Under the pieces are notes generated by a model. The model did not search any database. It saw nothing but the letters and a program-made list of their open reading frames with translations, and had not been told where the DNA came from. Source: Candidatus Omnitrophota bacterium (lineage in GTDB: Bacteria; Omnitrophota; Gorgyraeia; Duberdicusellales; 4484-171). Taken from it: a DNA stretch of 33,263 nt. Position 1 is the first letter of the stretch, and every line of letters begins with the position of its first letter. Made by a program: the position numbers and the translations under genes. This document shows positions 1 through 12,200 of the stretch, one piece after another. The stretch lies in assembly GCA_014729775.1 (NCBI GenBank), contig WJJJ01000021.1, positions 88,788 through 122,050 of the forward strand, given 5' to 3'.

Positions 1-1
1 T

Positions 2-235
2 CTTTCGCTCGCGGTATCTATTCAACCTATGACAGGCGCATATTATTTCCTCGTCACTGGCAAGACGGATCTGACTGCTTCCTCCTACCCGGATGTTCCT
101 TACAAACCGCTCCCCGCCGGGAAACCGGATGAGCTCCAGCGAACACCCCGGCTCCTCTTCTCTCACGATCTCGCCTGATTTCTCGGGGGGAAATGACCGG
201 AGCCCGTCTGAAGGAGCCTGGCCGGGAGAAGAGCT
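2..235 (-). other. Module 24: start of a further segment, cut by the window edge
   Basis: Residues 11010-11087, beginning at the linker SSSPGQAPSDG. After a charged linker (PPEKSGEIVREEEPG) come short strands (CSLELIRFPGG, RFVRNIRVGG, QIRLASDEEIICAC). No stop is reached; the frame continues past base 2. Too little is present to name a family. Confidence 0.7.
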
Positions 236-3200
236 GTATTTCCCGAAAGCATGCGCTCCCCGGGATTCCTCCGGCGCATCATCGACACCGATAACCGGAA
301 AAGCGATTTTCCGCTGGCGAGGATCCAATGGAAACTGGAGAACATCTCCGCCGGAATCAGCGGCGATAGACGGCCCCTTAAAGACCACCTCACATCCAAA
401 ATCACGGTAGAATTTCGTATTCTCTTCACTGACGTCATCGATAAGCGCCCGGTATGCCTTCCTCAGCTGAGCAGACCGGAATAAAAAACTTACCGCGGTC
501 CGGCCGATGCCCCTTTTGCGGTATTTTTGGGATACATACAGCGCCGGCGCGACAGAAACCGTAATCCCCTCCTCGTCCAGCAGCGGATTCGCGTAAAGCG
601 CCTTCCTCATGATCAAGACCTTCTCCCAGTCGGGTCCGGCGGTGACCGTGCCATGAACGTACCCGATCAATTCCTGACGGGCGCGGCCAAGAGAAAAAAC
701 CTCCACCAGCAAATCCACGTCTACAAAGCTTATATTTGGATCGATCAGCGACAAGACAAACTTGAATTCGGTTCCTCTTAATGTTTCGATTGAAACGAAT
801 CCCCGATGCCGCAGGGCGTCTACCACCGCTTGTTCTCCGATGGCAGTGGAGGGTACCGGCGAGGATACTCCGCCGGGCCCGATGATTCTTAATTCTCTGA
901 AGATCTTTTCTGCCAGCTGGCGGTGCGATGCCGTAAGCTGGGCATTGTCAAGAATACGCAGGATCTCCTCCTCGCCCAAAGGAAGATCTTCTTCCGTAAG
1001 CGCTTGATTAATGAGGAGGCCCCGGATAAAAGCCCTAAGCGGGTCGTATTCTTCCTCCTGCAGTGTATTTGTTCCGGAAAGAAGCAGTAACCCGAGATAC
1101 GGAATACCGAAACGATCCAGCTCCATCTCGTTGTTCTCGGCAACGATCAACAGCTTATCGTCGAAACTCAACCTCCGGCCGGATTTTCGTTCAAGCCGGT
1201 CAATCTGCCTGTTCACCGCGGCCGAAACTTCATCGAGCGTGTCGGCCGCGAGAATATTCATTTCGATTTCATAAGGATAATAAATATTCAGCATCCCTTC
1301 CAATGCCAGTCTTCGGGGCAGGTTCCACCGTTCCGAAAGATCAGCGACACCTTCCAGATCCTCCGGTTCCAGTTCCGAACCGAAAAATATTTCCGCGTAT
1401 ATCCACGGATTGATCAGCGTAAAGTACTGCCTGAGCGCACCCCTGAAATCCTGCTGTTGATGGAGGGAACGGGCAATGGCGACCTGACACAATAAAGCGC
1501 CGGGGCCTAACTGAGCGCGAGCCAGCCGGAACTGTTCCTGTGCGAGTTTACGCGCAGAGACTCCCTGTTCATGATGACCAAGATACTCATGGATCGCCGC
1601 GGTATTGCTGTACAGGTACGCCAGACGTTCGCGGACCCGCATTACCCGCGGGTCATCCGGTGAAAAAGTCGCTAATTTTTCAAGTACCGGCCAGATTCCG
1701 TTACGGGCAACTGCTTCATAAACCGCCTCCAGGGGGATTTCATTGATGGAAATCGCCCATCTGACCCATTCGACCACGCTTTCGTTAAAATCGTTTAATC
1801 CCGCGAGAAAACCCTGGAGTTTTCCCTCTTTTGGATCGACAAAAAACTCTCCGGCGACAATCTGGCCCTGCAGGTTAGGATCATCGATCACCGAATACAA
1901 CCCGCCAAGGGCGCGAAAACTCTGCTCTCTCAAACGAAAGGAAGTTTTATCCATCGCGTCCCTCAACAGCAGCTTAACGGCTTGGTGTTTTTGATCATCG
2001 GTCAGCCTGGGAACAAGACGTGCCAGATGAGAAGCTGCGATGCGTTTCTCGAAAGTATCGTTTTCCTGCAATACTTCGAAACAGCGTCTGACCGAATCTT
2101 CATCATATATCACCGATTGACGGGCTATCTCCTGCACGGCAGCACTGAACGCAAAATGCGGGGGACGCCCCTGATAACAGTACTGTAATGCTAAAGAAAT
2201 AACCGGAATCGTTTCCGAAGGAGGATCGCAAAGCCGCACCTTCATTGCCATTTCATAGGTGTTATCCATCACCAGCAGCTCTTTGAAATCGACAGATATT
2301 TCATGAAGGGCGCGCCACAAACGCAATTCTTCCGCGCGTATCCTCGCCGCCATGAGACGCCCGATATTCCACGCGGTCGGATTCCGGCCGCCGGAGGAAT
2401 CGGCGGCACGGGCAATCCGGTCTAATTCTTCAAACATAATGGTCGCGGCGAACGCGACGATCCCGCTTTGCACATGACAGTGCATATCCTGGATATGAGA
2501 CCGTTCCCGTTCAACCAGCCGGTGCAGCACTTCTTCTCTCAGCCCGAAAAGTATAGCTCCATTCAGCCACAGAGAAGAAATATACATTTTCCCCCGGTGT
2601 TCTAAATCCCGGATCTGCGCGAGCGTCAATATTCCCGGAACCGCCTCCATGACAATATCCGCCTGGACGTCTTCTATTCGTAAATCCCCGGGAATCCTGC
2701 GGCGATCAGCGAGGATCAGGATATCGGCTTCCTGGTATAACAACTCCTCCTGCCCGCCGCACTCCTCATCCCGATAATACTCAAACAACGACACATACGC
2801 TTCCCGTTCTTTACGGGCGCGTTCCGCATGCTGAATCCCGCGCAGAAGCTCGACGGCGTCCAGTCCGTTTCCGGAATAAAATCCCTGCTCCTTTTCATTC
2901 ACCCCGGCAATGCATATATCGTCGATAAAACGCACAATCAGTTCCCGAATGATCGAACACCCTGTGACGCCGACTCCATCTACCAGTACCCGGGGCCGTT
3001 CGGGAATGGACAGCACCCGCGGCATTTTTCCTCTGCGGTTGAAATGACGTATCACTTCCAGCGCCGTCACCAAGCCTTGTGCGTTCAACTGCCAGCCGAA
3101 GGGCGGATAGCCTCCGTCCTCTTCCGGGCACCCGGCCGCGGGCAGCAAAGCGCCTTTCTCGGCGAGTATTGAAACAGGGATATCTTTCCACTGTTTATTC

Positions 3201-6200
3201 TCGACTGCATCCCGTATCGCTTGTATCCGTTTCATCATCGGCACGTATCCCGGCTGTCCATACCGCTCGCCCATTCCGCTTCGGAGCATATCGTGGAATT
3301 CCTGCCGGGAAATACTCTTCAGAAATGTGCTGTAGAACGCATCGGCGATAACCTTCATATCTTCTTCGGTGGTACCTAGATCGGAGGTAACGATATAGTT
3401 CCATCCCAATACCGGAATTCCTTCGGCGACTGAATGAAGCGCCAAGACCTTCGCCCATTCCGCTAATATTTCCGGCTTGGTCCGTTCGCCGTCGGATACG
3501 ATCACCGTAGCCGCTCCGCGCATATAAATATCCCATAACGCACAGGTCCTGTCGGTTTCAACGGCCCGATCTTCCGCTTCGAACCGGGCTCTGGCCCGCA
3601 TCTCGCCGTATGCGTCCTTTGTTGCGGTTTTAAAGATCACCCCTCCGCAGCCGGGCTGTAATTTGAGCTCATCCAAAAGAGGCTTCCCTATCCCGCATTT
3701 TACCGTCACCGCGTAATAGTGATCCCCTTCCAGCAGTACGACCTGATACGCATGGTGCGGATTGCGGTACCCGCCGCGTATATATTCGATATGCGGCTGA
3801 GGAAACGCCGCCCGCTGCGGAACCGGAGAGGAGCTCTTGCACTGAATCTGATCGTCTCTCTCGACATCGCCGAGTCGGACGTATTCCAAAGCTTTATTAT
3901 AAAGAGACATGCTGCGGTACATGAGTATAAGCCACTTAGACCGCATTTCATTTACGGCAAAATACACTTCCCCAGTCGCGTCATTGCGCACCTCGCGCGA
4001 AAAAGGCCATTCCTGATCAAGAAAATACCTGCGCCCTTCTTGGAAATACCGGGGGAAAGAATGACGGGCTTCCCGCACGAGAAGCCTCCGCTCATCGATC
4101 CATCCCGCGTAGATATCTATCTCGCTCTTCGGCACGGTGTGGAAGTGCTCAAGCACCGTCCGCAGATACATGAGCGTCTTACCGGTCGCCCGGGTATCGA
4201 CGAATAAGACCCTGGCCCCGCGGGTGACCCCGTTAGCCTCCATCTGTTTCGCGAGCACATGCGCTTCATGGTACAAGTCACGGTCAGTTTTCCAGAGTTC
4301 CCGCATCCGCTCGCGGAAATATCCGTATACCTGTTCAAAATGCCCGGGACGATACTCGCGATAATACGGATCCGCTTTCTTCTTCGGGAAGGCGACCGCC
4401 GTATGCGCTCTTTGTATCGCATAGGCTTTGGAATTGTCTGCTATCCTGATCAGGTTTTCCATGACGGTATCTTTCCTGTAATCACTGACCACCGCGCGAC
4501 GCGGCATCCCCGGTTGATAGACACTCGTGAAGGGAGCCGATTTTCCTGAAAGAACCAAATAATAGTGGTAAAATTCCGCGATGCTTAACGCGTCCCGCGC
4601 GACGAACACGGGAAGAAATTCATTCTCTTTTCCTACAACTCCGGAACCATCCAGCAGGAGCGGTAGATTTTTCACGAACTTATCGACTTCATGAAATCGG
4701 AAGAAAAGATTCCCTTCCCTCTTTGCCTGAACATATATTTTCTTCAGCTGATCGCGTAATCCTACGCGGCTCACGGTAATCGCGAATTCATTCTGGGAAC
4801 CGAAATCTTCGGCGTCGAACACGTCACACAGTGCATGTAAATTCTCGAAAATAGTTTCGGGAGCGAAATGAACTGCGGCTCCCTGGTCATCCCGCGGGAA
4901 ATCCTCTTCGGTCATTGCCCAGGGCAAGTAGGTAAAATCTAAAGAAGTAAGTGTCTTCTCGAGCATAAGGCCTCTGTACCGCTCGATAGCAGCGCTAAAA
5001 ACCGGGGCTGCCGCTCTCCCTTCACCGTAACGCGAGAATAGAATTTCTCCCGGAATGGAGATATCCGCCGAACGCACAGGTGAAGACCCTGTACCCGCGA
5101 CAAGAACATCAAGAAATAATCTGGATAATTTTTCGCTCCAGTCCCATCCGGACACTTGTTTTTCCGGGAACCAGGTTATGCGGTTATCCGGAAATTTTCG
5201 CGCTAACTGTCCCAGCTGATCTATCCCTTGCGTCCGCACATTACCGGAAGTATACGGAGAACGAATATGATTCCAGTCAATCAAGTAAACCCGCTTTCCT
5301 TGAAGATAGGCGCGAAGCACCGCGTCTACCGTACCGCTGTGTGTCTTTGCCTCTACGACGACCACGATATCCGATAGAGCGGTGGTGATCCTGTTGCGGG
5401 CCATCACGCGCCGCGCTCTGGCCCGGGAACTCCTTTCCTGAACAGTATTGTATTCCGACACAAAACAACCGTCATACTGCAGAATTTGTTCAGCTTCCAT
5501 CGCGTGTTCGCCAAAATAATCGTAATAGGGATATTTCAGCACATCTGAAACCGCGGCAATAGTCATCTTTTTATTGCTTAACGCGCCTCTATGCGCGGCC
5601 ATATCTACGCCGGGGACGAACCCGGAAACAACCGTCCAGCCTTGCTCCGATGCCTGCCGGGCTAATGCGCGGGTCGCGACAACCGCATTCACGTGAGTAG
5701 AAGTAGTCTCTATGAAAGACACCGTGCGCAACGAGAACACGCCCGCCGGCTCGCCAAGCAGATAAAGCTCTTCCGGAGGAAGCAATTTAGACGCGGCATA
5801 TTTTAAATTTTTCCCTGTATATTTATTTCGTACCAGATTCTTCTCCAGTATCCGGTTGATTTCTTTTCTTTGCTTCTGCCGCTCTCCGACAAACATACGC
5901 ACTGCGACAAAACGCGGGATTTCTTTTTCAAAAAGCGACCGCACTTTTCCGTCCGGCCCCGTTGCGGCGGGAGACGACGAAGAATTTACTCCGCCTCCGC
6001 TTCCGTCAACACGTGTCTTCTTTCTCTTGAAATTGGAAAACAACCGGGATAACCAGCCGGAATTATTCCGCAGCGCGGCAATCCGGTCAATGATGACCGT
6101 CTCAAGCGCGTCTATATCTTCCAGCGCGGTCATCACCACGCCCTCTTCATGCAGGATGCTGTATTTCACAAACGGATCAATATTGAGCCGCGAGATCCGC

Positions 6201-9200
6201 GCCCAGATCCCTGACGCCCCCCGCAAAATACCACGGACACGCTGCACCGCGCTGAGCAGGCTCTTCCAAGTGACAAGGTCATTATCTTTCGATAAATCCA
6301 TAGAAAACTGCTGTGCCATCCTTTCAATATCTTCCCGAATTATCTCATTCATATCCCTCACACGTCTGACCTCGCGCATTGATGAGTCTAACCTGTCCCT
6401 TTGTTGGCCGGTTTCGAACAGGTGTGAGGAAAAGATATCATCACCCATATCCTCCCATACATCCTGGAAATCGTACGTGATGTCTTCCTCTACAGACCCA
6501 AGCAAGGCATCAAGAATACTCAGCTTATGAGCTAACAGTGAAACATACACTTTAGCGTGAAGGGCCTGTGGGAGGTTGGCTGTCCAGCGGGACATCGAAT
6601 CTTTAAACGGCATCAGTATCCGGAGGATGAAATTTCTTTCCAGCGCGATCAGATGCCTGTTCTCCGGAGAATTATGCAGTTCCGTGCCGGGCAGACTGAC
6701 TACCGTATCGCTCCAGAACTCATACATAATCCCGCCGAGCGCGGCTACCCGTTTACAGCAGTACTCATCCGAGCCGGCAGCGACGATCTCTCTTCCTGCA
6801 CCGCGCAGTTCCTGCTCGATACGCTTTAATCCCGCGCGCGGTTCATCAAAGCCGTGCGGCAATTCGTCGTGTATTCTTGAAGCGATTTTCGCAATACGCC
6901 TGAATTTCCAGAACGCGAACCGGTGCCTGCTGGGCAGCGCGGCAAGGTCATCACCGAAATACCAGAGCATAACGCTTCCTCCCAGCCATAGAGAGAATTT
7001 GGCCGGCAGAGACAGAGACCCCATCCACATGAATCCGAAAGCAACAAACAATCCCAGACAAGTGATGCATACCCGGCGGTTATGGAAATTGTCTTCACCG
7101 CTGGAGAGGGACGAAGAAGACGCCCTGTCGCCCGAAGGCTCGCGGGCCTGATGCCCCGGAGAGAAAGGATCGCGTTCATCCTGCGCCCGGTCTTTGCTTG
7201 GCCCCTTCCAGATATCCCGTGACGAGGACTGATTCGCCAGGGACTCCAGAAAGTTCACCACTATTTCCGGACGCGAAGGAGTAACAAGCCATTTCACCGC
7301 ACGCCATATTCCCTGGAGCGGAAGCGTCATCCCGTAAAAGAATTCCATGATGATCTTAAGCGGGCCTCTCTCTCCGTCATCCGGTTGTCGACCAAGAGGA
7401 GAAGATCCGGCCGTACCGGCATTCCCTCCCCTGACCCCGGCACCGATTCCTTCTTTGGATTTACGCCTGCTCTGACGGGAGAATTTTTGCTCTCTTGAGC
7501 TCTCATCCCGCCCCGAACCAGGCGCCTGGGGCGCAGGCGGAAGCAACGGAGCTCCTTCACCGCCGTAATACCCTTCGCCGCCCTCATCGTACGGGTGATA
7601 CCAGCGTATCGGATCCACCTCGGCAACCCCGACACGCATACCTTCATCGGCACTCCGGTAAAGCGCCAGATCCCAGCACCAGAACCGCCGGGTAGTAAGA
7701 TCAAAATCATACAGCCGTACCATCAAAGTCACATCGTTTACGTACGCGGCAATCCCATAAGTCACCCACTGCATTCGAGAGATCCCCACATGTGTATGGG
7801 AGATCCGGGCGGCACTGATCTGATCCTGAGAGCTTAACCGCAGCCGGGAAGAATACGATTCGCCATCGAAGCTGGGCGGATGACCGTGCAGAAACACCGC
7901 CTGCGTATAGGCGTGGTATACCCGGGGAGAATGCGCCAACCAGCCGGAAAAAACAGTTCCTTCATGAATACCGAACAGCACATGCGACCCCTGTTGTCCG
8001 AAAACCTCTGGATCCCCTCTATCGGTATTCCGCACGAGGACAAGCGCGGGCTCGGCGTACCGCGCCGCCCGGTCTATCGCTGTCTGCAGATCAAGCAAGT
8101 CATCCGGAGATAACTGCCATTCCGCGCCGAGCAAAAGGTGTGTCTTTCGGTATTGCACAGAATCAATCAACGCAGACTGATATTGCCCGAGACTCATCGG
8201 CATATCGTCAAACATAATACGGATATTGGGGAAAGACTGATCTTCACCGTCGGGGATATAGGCATAAAAGTCATCCGAGAAATAATATAAAGATCTGAAC
8301 AACCGGGCCTGCGGCGGAGAAATGTCGGTATAAAAAAGTGTGTCCCCGCGCTGACTTACCGCGCGCAGGCTCCCCTGAGGTACGCTTCCCTTTCCCGACA
8401 GAGGTTCCACGCTGCGAGTGAATACCTGCGCGGCTTCCATTTCAAGAAGCCGGCGCGCACCGGCCAGACGTTCGCGTACATCTCCGGGCACATCTGCAGG
8501 AGTTCCCGCGGGAGAAGAAGCAACTTTGATCCGGGCTTCGCCTTCGATCTCCACCAAAAGATTCCGCCGGCATACCGCGGCATTGACGTTGACCCCTTCG
8601 ACTCCCCACTGCGCCAACACCCGCTGCACCGCAATATTATCGGTCCGATTCAGCACGTATCCCCGACACCGGATCATATCTTCGATCTCCGCGCCGATGG
8701 CGGGAACGCCGGATAATCCGCCGAGGTTTCGTCTATCCATAAGGTTCTCCTCACTGATAAGATGTCTGATATTCTCAAGAGTAATCCGCGTCTGGCCGCG
8801 CACGTCCCCTAAGGCCAGCGTATTCTCACCCCGGATAGCGGCCGTGCCCGAAAAGTAGAGAGTCGAATACCATACCCCATGCTTGCGTATCATTACTACT
8901 TTCGCCCGGGCAAATTGGGGAGCGGCCTTTTTCTTTTTCCCCTTTTGACAGGTACCGAGAAGCTGTCCTTCCGTATAGGAAAATGAATCAATCTGCAGGG
9001 TATTGGTCACGCTTTTTATCACCGATTCCCGATCTTGTCCGGGCTTATAGGCAATCCCGGCAAGTGTTACCAATCCATGATCAATGCCGATTCCGGTCTG
9101 CGCCGCGTATTCGGTTATTTTCCCGGCGCGGGCGTAACACCACCCTCTTGCCTCGTTAAAATCCTGATACCGCTGTCTGAACCTCCGGAACAGGGAAGGG

Positions 9201-12200
9201 ATGCGCCTGCGGCCGGAAAAGCCGGACATCACCTTCTGATCGCCTCGGGTCAACAAAGAGATCAACCGGGTTACGGGGCCGGTGGGATAAAATTCCGTAA
9301 TATGCGGGATATAATTCCAGTGACGCACGACATGATGCTGAGACATTCCTTCATGTCCTAAGATATCATCCTCCGCGGAAAAGCCCGCCCGGGCCTGAGT
9401 GTAGGTGTCTTCGCCCGATTCCGCATCAATTCCTCCCAGATAAAGCCAGATATCGCCCTCATCGAACATCCGGACATAGCGGTGACCTCGATAATCGCGG
9501 TAATCGACGCGGGTATCACTGCGATAAGGAATCGCGGACACCGTCTCTATCACCACATCAAAATAATCGAGCGGACATTCAGCGATCACACTCAACGCGG
9601 GCATTCTCTCTCCAAAGTAATTGCTGATAATTTTCTCAATAATATTTTTTCGAGCCAGAAATTCCGCTTCATTCACCGCGGCCACGAATATCGTCGCTGA
9701 AAGCGGGAACACCTGCGCCTCCGTGCTGCGGGCGAACTGCCGCACCGCATCCTCAACCTCCGCACGAAAATCAGCGTAGCGGCCGGGAACAAATATCCCG
9801 TGAAGTTCGCCGTATGATCCGGCATCATACACTTTCTGGCTGGTAGAAATGGCCGGAACCCCCAGCATACGCCTCGCCTGGCGCAACTGCTCCGCGAAAA
9901 ACTCCTTCTCCGGAAGCGTACTCGCGTTCAGATATCCTCGTTCCATATAAACTAATACCGGATCAAGATGTCCGGTGGTAAGCGGATTTCCCCGTTCTCC
10001 CGCAGAATCCGGAATCAGAGGAGAAGATGCGGCACGACGTCCTTCGCACTCCGAAAATGGAAGGCGAATACCGGAAGCGCTTTCAGAACGGGCAAAAATA
10101 ATAATCACCGGTAAATATTTTGACAGGGAATAAAAGAAATGCGCGACCGACAATGCCGCTCTCCGGAGAAAAGAAAAACGCCGTTTACCCCGCCGCGGCA
10201 GGAGTCTGAGAGCGCCGTTGGCGTTGTTCGGCGGATCTTCGAACTCACTGCTCCTGCCGACGATCGCTTCACTGAGCGGATAATCATTATTCACTATTAT
10301 ATCCGCGTATTTGGCGCTTTGCTTGAAATGAGGATCATCTTCTCTTTCTAAAAACCTATTGAGTTTATCGGTCCGCACGTGGCCTTCGGTCAAATGCGCG
10401 TATCGTCTTCCTTCCTTCCTTCGCTGCCAGAAGTACGCCTCCCTATTGCCCGCTTCGGCCTCCACCCAGAAAAGGAGATCTGCCTGGGCGCAGACATCGG
10501 GAAAGCTGAGCGCATGTTCAAATTCGAACAGGACATTCGCATTCCCGGCAACGCGCAGGCGCTCGCGCAGTTCGCCTGTTTCTGTCACGTAAAGATCGCT
10601 TCCCGCGTCGATCAACGCTTCGGAAAGCTTCTTCCGCGAAGATTTATCCAGATATCCAAGCGCTTTCCTTGCATCCACGCCCGATTCTGCCCCGGCGTTC
10701 GCGCCGATCTTCTGCGTCAGCGAATCAAGATACCCCTCGGGAAGGAACTCAGCGACGCTTTTGTGCTTCAGCCGGTTTGCCCTGGCCAGCGCGCAGCGCG
10801 CGCCCGGATGATACTCAAAATTCAACCACTCCATGTCGATCAGACCGGCGCTCAAGCGGCGGTCAAACGGATGTACGTAAAGCGGTATATAAATATCCTC
10901 GCCTTTTCTCGCCCGTTTAACCATTTCCTTCCACTGTTCAATCTCATAGCGGTTATAGGGATACTGCCTTCCCGGTGATGTGGTATTCAGAAGCCACCGG
11001 TCCACGTCGATGGCGTAAGTCGGTCGATGAAGACCCTCCCGTAACGTTTTCGCGACATTGTGCACCACCGCGCCTTTACCGGCGGCGAATTTCCCTCCGC
11101 CCAAAATAATATACGGGCGTGTATTGCGCAGCCGGAAAATCCCCCTCCCGCTCTTCCCGTTTCCTCTTCTCTGCTTGACATGAGCGAGGACTTTCTGCGG
11201 GGCTTCCTGAAAAGTAACCCGTTTGCGCAATTCACGGTGATCACGGAAAGACGCCGCGAGTATTGAGTTTATTCCTCCCAGAAAAAACACAAGATGATGC
11301 TGTATGAGAAATCCGGCCGCGAAACAGATTCCCGCGGCCACGGTGCTGGCGGTAATCCCGCTCCAGATAATACTGCGGAAAGCCGACTGCCTGTTGGAAG
11401 AACACATAAAGTACAGCCCGCGCCGCCCCCAGTAGAATTTCGCGTCCACTTCATATCCTTCCCTGCCGCGAAAGCGGCGGATCGCCTGCCAATGGGCCCA
11501 TTCATGAGTGAACACCGAAAGAGCCAGCAGCGGGATACCGATAAAAAGAAAAGCGAGGGGAGCAAACGGCAGGGGATAAAACGAAAGCGCGTACACTGCC
11601 GTGCTCACCAACGCCAGTGATAAGGTAAACGTATCAAGTGAAGCCTCTACGGAGGATCTTCGGACAGGCGGCCCGTTGAGTTTGCCGGAGAGGGCAAGAA
11701 ACGCGGGACTGCTCGCACCCTCGCCTTCTTTACTTTGACGAACCACTTCGCTGAGCCAGTCCGCATCGAGGGTAAAGCCCTCTTGAGTCCGGACGACAAT
11801 CCCTTTCTCCCGCAGACTGTCCAGCGCGCCCTTCTGGCTTTCGGCAATATGCAGCGGACCGTTCCCGGAACTCAGAACGGCCGCGCCTAAATCTTCTTCA
11901 TATTCGGCACCGTACGGATCAACGGTGAAAGCGCGCGGATGATAGGTAAACAAGTCCATGAGAATACCGCGTTCCTCGGGAGCCACCATGGCGGGCAGTA
12001 CGACCCCGTAGTGGAGGTAATCTCCGGTAAGCCGGGAGGCGCCTTCCCAGTCAAGATCGTTGAGACGCGCCAGCAATTCCTCCCGGTTCCCGTACCGGGC
12101 CACCTGCTCCTGATAATATCTTCCGACCCGTTGTATCGCGGTCATTCTCAGCCGGCCGTGCTTCAATGCGGCCCGATAAATTTCAGCGGCCAGCCCCTCC

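Noticed and set aside
163-438. Minus-strand ORF in a second frame near the left edge, possible sign of a frameshift
   Set aside because: The GNAT core at 523-503 and the following residues read on in the main frame through SSSPGQ to base 2 without a stop, so no frameshift is needed.
5856-6530. Plus-strand ORF of 224 codons
   Set aside because: It lies antisense to module 19 and its product is Ser/Arg-rich with no recognisable motif. It is a shadow of the continuous minus-strand frame.
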